Positions 32,501-43,591 of a stretch of 64,000 nt of DNA are shown one piece after another. The notes under the pieces were generated by a model, which was not told the origin of the DNA, made no database searches, and worked only from the letters and a program-made list of their open reading frames with translations. Position 1 is the first letter of the stretch; each line of letters begins with the position of its first letter. The DNA comes from Hymenopus coronatus (lineage: Eukaryota > Arthropoda > Insecta > Mantodea > Hymenopodidae), in NCBI GenBank assembly GCA_030762935.1, contig CM060899.1, positions 11,949,001 through 12,013,000 on the forward strand, read 5' to 3'. A program made the translations under genes and the position numbers.

Positions 32501-32556
<56 letters not shown>

Positions 32557-32969
32557 CTTATTTAACAGTAGCTTTGTGTATTAAATTTCTCCATTTAACC
32601 CAAAATATTACTTGATCAAACGTATTAAGAGTACCGCAATTGCAGTGTGACATAGATATGGTTATGTTTATGTTTTGATGAAATCGCCTTTTGGTACCAC
32701 ATAACCTCAAATAACAAACATTGCAATAAGTAGGAGTATTAGTATATAATAGATGTCGCCGGGTGCTAGCTTTGCCACGCCCTTCGGATACGTCATATAA
32801 GCGCCATTTAGCAGTATAAAACAATGCTACTACTGCCATCTTGCGGCTGTTAACCGGTTGGATTCTTTCTGCACCGTGCGCTCATTTCTACAGCGGGTTT
32901 TCAGTTTCTAAAGTTGGTATGGTTTTGCGGCATTGCGCGGCCAACTGACCCTTAAACGGCAAAATTACC
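31990..32969. mobile_element. TIR element G1, 980 bp, with perfect 8-bp duplication
   Basis: Inverted ends gttaatgttgccgtttaagg at the left and, reversed from the right, ggtaattttgccgtttaagg, about 30 bp. Flanked by aagtgtac at 31982-31989 and 32970-32977. Repeat R copy 2 has the empty site (tagtgtacttgtttaagtgg, about 60804-60823 reversed). It encodes no protein and carries an (ATT)n array. Relatives are G2 and G3. The 8-bp duplication fits hAT, P or Merlin types; the superfamily is not assigned. Confidence 0.85.
32501..32552 (+). repeat. (ATT)n microsatellite inside G1
   Basis: About 52 bp of ATT repeat, preceded by imperfect AAT/ACC triplets from 32420. Confidence 0.95.
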
Positions 32970-33124
32970 AAGTGTACTTATTTAAGTGATTTTGTGGTGT
33001 TAAATGTTCAATTAAGCAGTATATATTATAGAGTGTAATTTTAAACCAGTATAAGGGCCAATACATATGTGGTGTTTGATTATAGATCTTCGAATAGCAG
33101 AAGCACAAACAAGGAAAGGGAAAT

Positions 33125-33172
33125 GATGATGATGTTTATGATGATTATGGTGGTGGTGGTGATGATGATTGG
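33125..33172 (+). repeat. Simple-repeat 3' tail of the I-like LINE
   Basis: GATGATGATG...GGTGGTGGTGATGATGATT on the plus strand, i.e. (ATC/ACC)n at the element's 3' end on the minus strand. Confidence 0.75.
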
Positions 33173-34886
33173 GGTTTAAGCGCGCTCAACTTCTAGGTTA
33201 TCGGCGCCCTTAGAAAACTAAATGTGGCGTGAGAACATGACTTAAATAGTTTAAAATCAACACAGGATAAAATACGAGTTAAAAGTACACATAAAAGGAA
33301 CTGTAAATAAAGCTATAGTTTGCTAAAACCATAAAATTCCATAAAACCATGTAAAATGGAGCGTAAGAGGCAATATAAGTGGGTAAAGCTAAAAGCCTAG
33401 TATGATGATAAATAAAAAGAACTAGATCCCGACTATAAAACTACCTGCTGATAAAAAATTTAAAAACCCTGTCAATCACTGGTCATCGCCAAGGACCTCC
33501 ACTAGGGAGGCAGGCAGTTGGAGAGTAGTGCAAAGAGTTACTAGAGCAGCACACTCTACCAGCATATGTGCCACCGTCAGTGGTGCTCCACAGAGCGGCC
33601 AGACGGGCTCAAGATATCTATTAAAAAGGTAACTGTGGGTAATATAACAGTGGCCAATTCGCAACCGAGCTAGGTACACCTCCTCCCAACGAGAGGGATT
33701 TCAGGAGGTTGTCCAGGTGATAGGGAGGTCGTTGACTTTCCTAAGCTTGTTACAGCGGAGAGCCGCCACTCCACATGCCAGCCCGAAAATACCGCTCTCC
33801 GTACAACCACCCTAAAATCTTTCACTGTTGCACTGATAACATTAACCCTGGGCTCTGTGACTGGCGATTTCACTACCAAATGCGTCAGTTCATTCCCCGG
33901 CAGGCCAGCGTGTCCAGGAATCCATGCGAGTTCCATATTAACCCCAAAATCTTGTAAAATGTGAAGGGTATCCTGGATGTGATACACTAAAGGATGATAA
34001 CTGTACAGCTCACGAATGCTCTGTAGTCCACTGAGGGAATCGCTAAGAATAAGGCAGTCACCTCATATTCGAAGGGCGAATATAGAGAATGACTCTGTAA
34101 ATAGCATCAGCTCTGCAGTATAAATAGGCGCTACTAGGCAAGCCGAAAGTATACGGTTTGGTGCCAGAAACAAAGGCACATCCAGAACGTTGGGAAAGTT
34201 ACCGCCATCGATATTTATACAAATACGGCCACTGTAATTTATTAAAGATTCTAACATAAAAAAGGTACAGGTAATAGATGTAAGGCTATGAGATTTCACA
34301 CGGGGTATCATCCCGAGATCAACGTGAGATGTGTCAACCAAGGTGGGTATACCCGCTCCCCCTTGATAAGCATGCGAGACAACACAATATCGTGTTTCCG
34401 AAGAAGTTCGCGGAAACGAAAACCTGTAGGCCTGGGACTGAGTGACAGGTTTCTATATCGCACGTCCAGCACGGTGTTGAAAAAAGGGATAAATGTTGGA
34501 TGCCTATGTATGCACTGAAGCCCACAGCCATAATTACCTAACTGGACATCCCGTTGACATCACAGAAGGGCTTCTGCCGATTCGCACAACGGCTAACAAC
34601 TGGGCTGGTCCAAAAAGCTTCAACCTCCACACGGATGCCCTGATTGAGGACAAAGTCTAATCTGCTCAGCACAGATGGTCGTACTGAAGAATAAACAATG
34701 CATCCATAGATCAGTGAACGGTAAAAACGTAGCAATACTGTCCGATCCGCTCTTCAAAATTTGCCAATTAGTATTCGTAAAATACTAAGAGAGCGTTACA
34801 TGGCATTTCAGCTGTGCAATATAAGGTAACCAGCAAAGTTTGCGATCAAACACCATCCCAAGGAATCGCGCTTCATCTGCATATGG

Positions 34887-35081
34887 GCCCGGGTTCGATC
34901 CCAAGCGACCGCATGTGGGATTTGTGGTGGACAAACCGGCGCTGGGGCGGGTTTTCCCCTGGTTCTCCGGTTTCCCCCACCATCGCATTCCACCAGTTCT
35001 CCATCTTCATTCATTTATCATCAGTGTCCCCGCCTGAGGTGCCATCAGTAGTTAAGGCGGGCGATAAACACTACCAAAAAA
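34887..35081 (+). repeat. SINE family A in RT, 5'-truncated
   Basis: 195 bp from the B box (GGTTCGATCCC) to the tail 'aaggcgggcgataaacacta'. Flanked by tctgcatatgg (34876-34886) and tctacatatgg (35082-35092), one mismatch. Inserted just upstream of the ARFLG block of the LINE RT, in opposite orientation. Confidence 0.9.
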
Positions 35082-35828
35082 TCTACATATGGAAGTAAAG
35101 CTGGTCCGAGTCGAAGGGAAGACGGAAATCGCTCTCTACGGCGCCATAAATTAACGCAGCTTGACTTTTCATCTGAGAAGCGAAAGCCGGAGTCCGGGCT
35201 CCAAGTAGAAAGATTGTCCAAACACTACTGGAGACTGCATTCTAAAAACGCCTTACGCTGAGAAGTACAAAAGATGGCAAAGTCGTCCCGAATAAGCAGC
35301 AAGAGACCCCCAGGAGTATACATTGCGATATAGAGTCAATGGCTATTGCAACAGCGTCACGCTTAGTAAAGTTCTCTGTGGCACTCCGTTCTCTTGAATA
35401 AAAGAATGCAAAGAAATCGAGCCGACCCTTACTCAGAAAACGCGGTCTCCCATAAATTCTTGAATTCCTGCTCGCCAACACGTATCATAAGCCTTCTCGA
35501 GTTCAAATAGGATCCCAATTGTTTGACAGCTCTTGAGAAAGTCTTCCGTGATCAGCGTCACTAGCGAATTGAGGTGGTCAACTGTGGAACGACGTCTTCG
35601 AATACCGCACTGGGTGTTAGTCAGCAGATTGTGGGATTCTAGCCACCGTCCCTTGATCACGCATACCATCACCTTACAAACGCAACTGGTGAGGGAAATA
35701 GGACAGTAGCTGGAAGGAAGATGTCGGTTCTTCCCAGGTTTAGGAATAAGTATAACCGTGGCTTCCCGCCATTTGTCTAGAAAAGTGGCTTCTACGTCCT
35801 ACTGGAGTAGGAAATACTTACAATCAGG

Positions 35829-35958
35829 GGGTGAGTTTGCTTCGGGTTCTCCGGTTTCCTCCGCCATCGCATTCCACTGGTGCTCCATATATCAACAGTG
35901 TCAGCGCCTGCGGTGCCACAAGTAGTAAAAGCGGGCGTTAAGCACTACCAAAAAATAA
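35829..35958 (+). repeat. SINE family A in RT, 5'-truncated
   Basis: 130 bp starting within the body ('tcgggttctccggtttcctc') to 'gggcgttaagcactacc'. Flanked by acttacaatcagg (35816-35828) and acttatcatcagg (35959-35971), 2 mismatches in 13. Confidence 0.88.
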
Positions 35959-36334
35959 ACTTATCATCAGGAGAGAGATGTAGCAACATTTAAACGTGGA
36001 TGCCGTCTGGTCCTGGTGCAGAGTGTCGCGAAGGTGAAAGTGCAGTGTCTAGCTTCGCCATAGTGAAAAGGCGTTTATAATCTTCAAGGTTTCCAGACCA
36101 AGAAGAGAGTCCTTGAAATTCCATCTAAGCCTTAACTGTAAGAAACTCAGGGGAATAATTGAGTTAGCTACCTGAGTGAAAATACTGCCTAAAGTATTGG
36201 CCACGTCAAACGTACCAATAAAAGCTCTGGTAGGTGTTTGGAGACCCTCGATGAAGAAATGGATCGATTTTCCGGACACACGCCTCAACTTATCCCATTC
36301 AACAGAGGATTAAAGGAAGCTACAAACCTGCTCC

Positions 36335-36336
<2 letters not shown>

Positions 36337-36372
<36 letters not shown>
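36337..36372 (+). repeat. Poly-T (poly-Lys codons on minus) inside LINE ORF2
   Basis: 36 T in a row. On the minus strand it keeps the frame open between 'RQVIKDSKK' and 'VEQVCSFL', so it is an expanded lysine run where a short 'DSKK' is expected. Confidence 0.95.
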
Positions 36373-36375
<3 letters not shown>

Positions 36376-37479
36376 ATCCTTAATAACTTGCCTAGATTTG
36401 GCACGAGTCTTCTTAAACTGTATCAGATTTTTCAGTGTAGGACGATGCTGGAAAATCCTGAGAACACACCTACGAGCACGAATGGCATTCCGGTAGTCAT
36501 CGGCCCACCAAGGAGGCCAGTCAATTGCGGAATAAGACTGAAGCAGCAATGAAGTTGCTGTGAGGTGTTCAGCTAAAGAGTTTACCGGGTCGTCTTCGTT
36601 GTAGTGAAAAACGGCCTAACGCAAAACAAAAGGTTCAGTTGCAGCGATCTAAACACCATCTAAGTATACATGTGAAACTACGTGTTGGGCTAAGATATTT
36701 ATAGGAATGGGAAAGTGGTCACTAGAATGTAAAGCAGAGACGAGATTCCAGCGTAAGCTAATTGCTAATTGTGGAGAACAAACCGCTATATCTGGAAGAG
36801 AAAAACTGTGAAGGACATCAAATAAAAAAGTAGGCTCCCCCTTGTTCAGGAGAGTTTAGTTATTGTTGTCTAAGAAATCGGTAATTAACTTTCCTCTCAC
36901 ACAAATTCGAGAGGAGCCCCAAAGGGGGTGGTGGGCATTCACGTCACCCACTAACAGAAAAGTTGTTGGTAGTTAAGAAATTAGGTATTTTAAATCTCGG
37001 TGCTAGAGGTCTTAAGATAGAGGTATATACACACTACAAATAGTAAATCTGGTTGAAGGGCAGCGCAATCTTTACAGCAACTGACTGGATGTCATACTGT
37101 AAGGATACTGAGTCGGCAAAAATATTATCTCTAATAAGCATCATAGTGCCCCCATGTGCAGGAGCACAACGCACAGAAGGGTACTACATTAAGGTAATGA
37201 TATCTTGCGGACGGAGTATCGTCTCCTGTAAGCAGACGACCAAAGGTTGATTTTGGTTGAGCAGCAGTTCAAGCTCTTGTCGGTGTGGTCGAATGCCGCA
37301 TAGGGTAGCCATGCTGAATAGAATGGGATAAGTTCTGGATGGAAAGGCGTTTCTGCATATTGCTTGTCGGTTTAATTTGATCTTCTTCGCCGTTGGACTA
37401 ACATTCTTTCCAGTAGCGCGATCCTGCGCTTACGCATTGTCCATCGTGCAGCGGGAGCTTGATCATATTTATCCGTCTC

Positions 37480-38700
37480 TTCCCTTTCCAATGGAAACTT
37501 TCGATTCAAGTACTTGGAACCGATTCGAAATACTGATCAGCTAAGATGGTCGTCGCTGATTGTAGCCCCTCCCAGAAGACTCCTCAGAAGAGGATCTAAG
37601 TTGAGATTGACGCGGGCTTTTGCTACCCCTGAAGGACTTAGGAGTAGTCGTTACACGCTCTTTAAGTAAGTCGGTTCTAACATAGCTGGACTTCAAATGT
37701 TTCTCGGGCCACAATGTGGTCTTAATTGTCAGAGGTCGAAGGTTTGGGTGACATATGTGAGGTACTAGGTTTTACACTGGCGGATTTGGCAGATGTTGAT
37801 GCCGACGTAGACAGAGATGGCTTTGGTAGTGGTCTCGGGAACGATAATATTTCGGATATGGTTGACCCGTTGCTATCGCAGGTCTGATTTGCGATTTCCC
37901 GTTTTGGTACCGGTTTAGATGTGACGGAGCTATAAGAACCAGACCGCGGGACAAAAATGCAGGAACTTTAGGGCCTCCGAGGATACCTTCTCTTTCAACC
38001 GTACTTCCTGGATAACTCTCTCCTCTGCAAAACGGAGGCAATCTCGGGAACTGGAGATATGTTCTACGTTGCAGTTGACGCAAAATGGGGTTGACGTGCA
38101 AACACCATCGTGTGTAACATCGCCGCAGTTAACACATGTTGAACGACCATTACAGAACTCGCTGGCGTGCCCAAAGCGCTGACACTTGTAGCACCTGAGA
38201 GGGTTCGGGATGTACGGCCTCGCCTCAATTTTTTCGTACCCTGCCTTAATCTCTTTGGGCAGATCTACCGATCAAAGGTAAGAAACAGGATAAGGTAAGA
38301 ACGAATTCACTATTTATTCTCCTCTTAACCTTGTACACAGCAATAATGCCTTGTCCTGCAGGATTCTCGAGTCTCCTCATTGGACATGCAGTCGATGACA
38401 ACGCCGCTCGGCCGCCTGCGGTGCCATAAGTAGTTAAAGCGGGCGTTAAACACTACCCAAGAAAAAAAACGCCGCTCGAGTTCAAGGTCTTGTGCATCTC
38501 GACTTTAACCAAGTAGCTGCCCATCATATTGGCTATCAACAATTTGGCTGCCTGGGGTGCTGACAGTGCTTCCAAGAGCGTGCCATTGTGAGTTCCAACA
38601 CCTGACTTTAAGGACAAGCTATCTTATTTAAACCCTTCAGGAGTGCAAATGGACTAACCTACGAAAACGACATACATTCCTCTGTTCTCCTAATCACCAA
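37480..38700 (-). pseudogene. I-like ORF1 (gag-like, zinc knuckles)
   Basis: The minus strand near 38095-38215 encodes 'RCYKCQRFGHASEFCNGRS' then 'TCVNCGDVTHDGVC' and 'PFCVNCNVEH', i.e. consecutive C-x2-C-x4-H-x3/4-C knuckles of a non-LTR ORF1 nucleic-acid-binding protein. Upstream (38500-38700) lies the N-terminal part, and downstream the basic/serine-rich part, both with stops. A SINE fragment interrupts it at 38411-38467. A better second copy of the same segment is at 54198-55430. Confidence 0.8.
38411..38467 (+). repeat. SINE family A, 57-bp insertion with perfect duplication
   Basis: Only the tail ('gccgcctgcggtgccataag', 'gcgggcgttaaacactaccc', A-run). Flanked by aacgccgctcg at 38400-38410 and 38468-38478, a perfect 11-bp duplication. 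The paralogous LINE copy has the empty site at 54680-54693 (acaacgccgcgcgagg). Confidence 0.95.
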
Positions 38701-39186
38701 ATAGCGAGGACAACTGGACTCGACTAATTGCTTTCCGAACAAATACTAGATTTGGGTTTGTTTTCTTGTACCATAAAAGATGGTCTGTAATTCATCCCCC
38801 AGTGCTCCCCACCCACCACAGAACCCAATGAAGGGTCACCCCATTAGGGTGACAGGATTACACAGCTCGCCGTCCCACTCACCCTAGAGTTCGGTATAAT
38901 AACTAGGGGTGGGTTAATGCCTAGCCTCCTGTTTATACGAAGCAGAAACCAACGTGGTTAATTAGGTTGCGCATCCTCCCCAGTTACTGAACTTCAGAAA
39001 CCCAGGTTGATGTATGCAACCCTCAACGAAACAGAATATTATTTTCCACCTACACAGGTCTCTGCGCACGGCCTACAGGTGGATGGGCATTTTGATCTAC
39101 TAACTCCCTCACCACTCAGAGGTTGCTTGGCTCTGGACCTCGGGTGCGCCAAATCCGTAACCACCGTAGTAGGTCCCTAGGGGGGG

Positions 39187-39622
39187 AGGGAAATTCACAG
39201 ACAATTCACAATGACAACCGACTCTGGTTCATAAGAGACCTCTTGCTAATTTGTCCATTTAACAGCTATCGCCAGAAATAATTACCATGAAGCTTTGTGT
39301 TCATGATACCATGAACCTGAGAATAGGGGGCGTGTTCCTCGGACTCGGAATGCATGACATGCAGTCCACAGTGAAAGTCATTATAATATTTGGGGTAGGC
39401 TGTGATACTTGTCACCTTTTGTGTGTGTGAACTTAGAAAGTATTCCTAGCCTTCCCCAAAAGAGTGTGTGACCATTTGCGTGCATGCAGACTACTGAAAT
39501 TACAACACAATTAAGTTATGTTTTTGCTGTGATTTGTACTGCAATACATTTATCAAGAATAACATCTGGCAGGCCAAAAAAATATAATGCACCAAATAAT
39601 CCTTCAACTAAACATCTCACCT
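39187..39622 (+). repeat. Repeat R, copy 1, right part
   Basis: Continues repeat R after the LINE: 'cctcttgctaatttgtccat', 'acagctatcgccagaaataa', 'gatacc atgaacc', 'tccttcaactaaacatct'. Aligns with the reverse of 60100-60510. Ends where a LINE fragment begins at 39623. Confidence 0.75.
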
Positions 39623-40345
39623 ATTTATACTGCAGAGCTGATGCTATTTTCAGAGCCATTCTCTATATTCGCCGTCGAAAACTAGGTGACCGCTTTATTC
39701 TTAGTGATTCCCTCAGTGCACTTCAGAGCATTCGTGAGCTGTACAATTACCATCGTTTAGAGTATCGCATCCAGGATACCCTCCACATTTTACAAGATTC
39801 TGGGGTTAATATGGAACTCACATGGATTCCTGGACACGCTGGCCAGCCGGGGAATGAACTGGAGGATTTGGTAGTGCAATCGGCATTCACAGAGCCCAGG
39901 GTTAATGTTATCAGTGCAACAGCGACAGATTTTAGGGGGTTGTGCGGAGAGCGGTATTTTCGGGCTCGCATGCGGAAGGGTCGGCTCTCTGCTGTAACAA
40001 GCTTAGGAAAGCCAAGGACCTTCCTATCACCTGGACAACCTCCTCACTCCTTCTCGTCGGTGCTACTAGGCAAACCGAAAGTATACGGTTTGGTGCCAGA
40101 AATAAAGGCACATCCAGAACCGTTGGGAAACTTACTGCCATCGGTATATATACAAATACGGGCAATGTAATTTGTTAAAGATTCTAACATAGAAAAGGTA
40201 AGGATACTAGATGTAGGGGTATCAGATTTCACACAGGGTATCATCCCGAGATCAACGTGGGATGTGTCACGCAAACAAGGTGGGTACACCCGCTCTCCTT
40301 TGATAAACATGCGAGACAACACAAGATCGTGTTTCCGAAGAAAAA
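39623..40345. pseudogene. I-like LINE fragment with in-place inversion in RNase H
   Basis: Two pieces of the same RNase H meet head to head. On the plus strand 39640-40050 encodes 'LGDRFILSDSLSALQSIREL' (catalytic Asp), 'TWIPGHAGQPGNELEDL' and 'VISATATDFRG', the C-terminal half. On the minus strand 40345-40055 encodes 'ARICIYTDGSKFPNGSG' (first catalytic Asp) and 'SGTKPYTFGLPSST', the N-terminal half. The break falls between SST and the expected IYTAEL. Both are close to the copy at 33.9-34.3 kb. The order (C-half, then inverted N-half) is not the usual twin-priming outcome. Confidence 0.85.
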
Positions 40346-40834
40346 GGAAAGGAAAACCTATGATGTATAAGGTAGTGGATAGAATGACAACATGGCGCCT
40401 GGACGGAAAATGTGCTTAATTCCGTCTTGACTAATAGCAAACGACACCAGTGTTGCCAACCTTCAACAATGAAAAACTTACAAGCATATACAAATAAGAC
40501 GTATTTGTGAGCAGAAAACGGAATAGAGTCAACATTTAACAAAATAATTCACAACACTCATTACATTATATTTAAGTCATGAAGGAAATGTCAATTTAAA
40601 ACAAGGTAACCTCTTAAAGTCAAATATGGCAAAAAATATATCATACATTCACTCATAACTTATTTTTCAAAGTTGAAAGGTGCTACATCATTAATCAGCG
40701 GTTTTCTACGTCCCACTTTAAAATTATGTTAATTTTTTAAATACATGAGCGAAATCAGCATTTGGGTACGTCAACTTAAGGCCGAGCAAGTAAACTGAGG
40801 AAACTCATCAAAAGAAGTTTTACGCACCGTCGTG
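40346..40834. other. No gene recognised
   Basis: Non-coding. The minus frame 40267-40542 starts in unrecognised sequence and enters the LINE fragment. Confidence 0.5.
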
Positions 40835-40851
40835 TGCGTGTGTTTTTCTGT

Positions 40852-40890
<39 letters not shown>

Positions 40891-41165
40891 TATGTTTCTG
40901 TCTGTCTGTGGTCATCATACTCAAAAACGATAAGTCTTTCAACATCTTCCAAGTATGCGATAAGAAGATTTTCAAGAAAATCCCCCCACCTCCAACTATC
41001 CTTTATATGGAGCATTTTCGAACATTTTAATTTTCTCAAAAATAGTCATAACAATTTTTATTAAAATATCATACATTAAATGATCATTTACATAGGAAAT
41101 AAAATGTAAACATATCTTGAATTTTCTGAGAATGACCTCGGAAGCCTGCATAGTATAAAAATTGC
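40835..41165 (+). repeat. Family P repeat, copy P7
   Basis: Begins with a (GT)n-rich section, then 'catcttccaagtatgcgata', 'aaaatccccccacctccaac', 'ttcgaacattttaattttct', 'aataaaatgtaaacatatct'. Truncated at both ends. Confidence 0.7.
40855..40889 (+). repeat. (TG)n microsatellite
   Basis: About 35 bp of TG in P7, at the same place as the short GT runs in P3 and P6. Confidence 0.95.
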
Positions 41166-43309
41166 CTACATTGGTACTAGTTATTTTAGGCTGAGTAGGA
41201 ATAACCAAGGAGTAAGAGTTGTTCAATATCTAAAAATGATTTTACTTATGTCATAGGAACTAGTTTACTGCGCACGGTTCAATGCTTCAACCACATACCG
41301 TACAGATAAGGCCGAAAACCACAAATACCCTTAGATACCAATACAGGTAACTTCCTAAATTTAACACGGGAACGGCTGGCGACATACGGTGGTTCTACCA
41401 TCTAGACTAGCGGTATGTAATATACACATCAGCTGAACTAAATGATGGAAATTATATCTATTTCATGATTTCTGTTAAAATTAGAAAAACTACGTCGATT
41501 TATGCCTTTTCTTTTCAATATAGGTCACAAACAAGGCGGCAAGCTGTAATATATTTCAAGTGTGGGTTCAGTTAACCTTTACAGTTCAGACAGTAAAACT
41601 GTTTATTGAGCTTTCATTTAGGTACATATTACATTATGGAAGAATATGAACGCTAATAACTTATAATATATCTTCTGTAGCTAATTTTAAGATTTTTTAT
41701 ATGTTCTTGGTGCTGCCGAATAAAATCTAATTCTAACACAATTGTTTTTGCCGAAAAATCTAATATCAGGAATTGCCTATGCCTATTTTGGAGAAAACCC
41801 GATTTTGACCCAGAGAATCTGTCAAAGCTTAGAAAACTTCATCAAACTTTTGCACTATTCAAATCGGGCTTAAAACATGAAACATATAGAAGCTGCTTTA
41901 CTCTATTTCTCAGCGGTCTGAAGAGTTCAAAAAATTATTTAATGTTAGGTTTTCAGCCTATAGTAATTTTTTAATCTAAGAGTGGCAGGGGAGTTCAACC
42001 TGCATTTTGTAGTTCCCTCTAGGCTAAGACATATACACATTCAAATTGAAAGCTAACTTAAACTAATATTTCCCTTAGTTACCAGTTTAGATGTATATAC
42101 ATGTGTTTTAACCACCACATCCATACATGATACAGATTTGGTTATTCTGCTATTATAGTCGCTTTATGGTTACTAGTCTATTACAAAATTTTAAGAGCCT
42201 TTATCGAAACTAACGGATTTCAAATCTGCAAATATTACTATTATCAACACTTTAAACTCTAAATCACATTCAGAGCTAACTTAACATAACATTGCCTTTA
42301 GAGGCCAGCTTATATTCATTCCTTTCAACCTTTGAAATTTCTAAATACAAGTTGTTTACATAAATGAATGCAGCAGCTAGGTATATGGATTACAGAAAGC
42401 GACAGGCTCTAATACACTTAAGTCATTCCAATGAGAAAAGTGATGATAAAAGAAATGTATTTTCCCTTCACTCGTACGGTTTGGATTTCGGAAATCGGCG
42501 GTCTTAGAATGTTAAACACAGATCCTATGAGAACTTATAAACTTTATCCATGAATTTTAAAAACCTCGTCCAATTCGGTCCTTAACACTTCCTTGGACAT
42601 TGAGCAAGAGGCAAATGGAATGAAAAACAAGTCTCAACCAACGCACTTGGCCACATTACATATGTGCTCTTACTACAAATAATCGTAGTGATTGTGCACC
42701 TTGGAGCAGTTTCTTTATATGTATAAATTTAACGAAATGTAACCGTGTGAAGAATCACTTATATTATGCATTAAAACAGTGCTTACACTGCTTTATCTCG
42801 AGGAAATCGAAAGAGAAAGCATTATTTTGCCAGGTACAGTGATGGCAATAAAATGCAGCACTCACTTTCCCGTCCTTGAAGGTTTTCACTGTCTAAAATC
42901 ATACAAAGTAAACCAAAACACATATTTCACTATATTATCTTTACAATTCATACCAATACTCTGGACCGCTGCACAAGGGACGCTCGTGTTCCTTGTCGCT
43001 ACTTTTTGGCCGAGTTTCCTGTATTGGTACTGAAGGGTATTGCTACAAATGTGCAGTTTAAACCGTGCGGTTCGCAAACCGAACGATAACTTCTCAGAAC
43101 CTCACATAATAATTTCAAATTATTGAAGCCAAGGGCGCCAGATGATAACACCATTAAATTGGAGCGTCGCTGTTATCTGACGGTTTTTATGACGCTATTT
43201 AACAGAAAGATTAATCATTTCGATATAATCATTCTTTGGGCAATTGACGTGTTTCATTCAATTGACTTTCTGTAATGTTGCTACACATAGCTACTAAGTG
43301 AAACACACA
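41166..43309. other. No gene recognised
   Basis: 2.1 kb of AT-rich sequence with only short frames. The longest (42779-43033, plus) has no recognisable family. Nothing else is supported. Confidence 0.55.
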
Positions 43310-43321
43310 TAAACCATATAG

Positions 43322-43578
43322 ATGGCCGCGTTGCGGCCGAGTGATTAGACCATTTGCCTCTCACCTAAATGAACCGTGTTCGATCCCAAGCGATCGCATG
43401 TGAGATTGTGGTGGACAAAGCGGCGCAGGCACGGGTTTTCTCCGGGTTCTCTGGTTTCTCCCGCCAACGCATTCCATCAATGCTCCATCTTCATTCATGT
43501 ATCATCAGTGTCATCGCCTGGGGTACCACAAGTAGTAAAAGCGGGCGTTAAACACTACCAACAAAAACACATAGGATT
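43322..43578 (+). repeat. SINE family A, full length (family reference)
   Basis: 257 bp. The tRNA-like head 'gcggccgagtgattagacc' resembles Ser/Leu tRNA A boxes, with B box GTTCGATCCC at about 43378. The body 'gtggtggacaaagcggcgca', 'gggttttctccgggttctct', 'ccatcttcattcatgtatca' and the tail 'gcgggcgttaaacactacca' follow. Flanked by taaaccatatag (43310-43321) and taaaacatatag (43579-43590), one mismatch. The A and B boxes could act as an internal Pol III promoter. Confidence 0.92.
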
Positions 43579-43591
43579 TAAAACATATAGA

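Larger units (their letters stand above)
31690..33124 (+). repeat. Repeat R, copy 1, left part (interrupted)
   Basis: Starts 'cacagatatagagagaatag'. Contains two tandem-like units: 31837-31960 ('gtggtgttaaacatcaatta', 'cgtatagcagaag') and 32995-33110 ('gtggtgttaaatgttcaatt', 'cgaatagcagaag'). The TIR element at 31990-32969 lies between the units, and the I-like LINE is inserted at 33125. The uninterrupted paralogue is 60120-61110 (minus). Function unknown; no protein recognised. Confidence 0.75.
33476..37380 (-). pseudogene. I-like ORF2: endonuclease, RT, RNase H
   Basis: From 37380 downward on the minus strand. Endonuclease: 'QPLVVCLQET' (37240), 'PPPLWGSSRIC' (36920), 'SSDHFPIP' (36715), the E, N/D and SDH blocks. 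RT: 'WLESHNLLTNTQCGIRRRRS' (35630), 'FELEKAYDTCW' (35490, catalytic Asp), 'AVAIAIDSI' (35335) and 'RDDFAIFCTS' (35265, the DD box), then 'ARFLGMVFDRKL' (34870). RNase H: 'INIDGG' (34220, normally YTDGS), 'WIPGHAGLPGNE' (33900). C-terminus: 'RIGHCYITHSYLF', 'WPLCGAPLTVAHMLVECAAL' (33570, C-x2-C-type). Stops, frameshifts and two SINEs break it. A 36-bp poly-A tract (36337-36372) lies in frame between endonuclease and RT as a lysine run. Confidence 0.9.
33125..39186 (-). mobile_element. I-like non-LTR retrotransposon, about 6.06 kb, decayed
   Basis: The order on the minus strand is 5' region (39186-38700), ORF1 with zinc knuckles, ORF2 with AP-endonuclease, reverse transcriptase, RNase H and a C-terminal Cys/His motif, a 3' UTR, and an ATC-rich tail (33125-33172 as GAT/GGT on plus). 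The tail is simple-repeat, not poly-A, and the preceding 'ttatcggcgcccttag' block resembles ends of other insect I-like elements. Candidate 8-bp target duplication: agggaaat at 33117-33124 and 39187-39194. RNase H downstream of RT points to the I group. Three SINEs (34887, 35829, 38411) are later insertions. Confidence 0.8.

Noticed and set aside
37772..38101. 109-codon ORF as a separate gene
   Set aside because: A shifted frame across the I-like ORF1 just downstream of its zinc knuckles.
39484..40170. 228-codon ORF as a host RNase H gene
   Set aside because: It is the C-terminal RNase H half of the I-like LINE followed by antisense of its N-terminal half.
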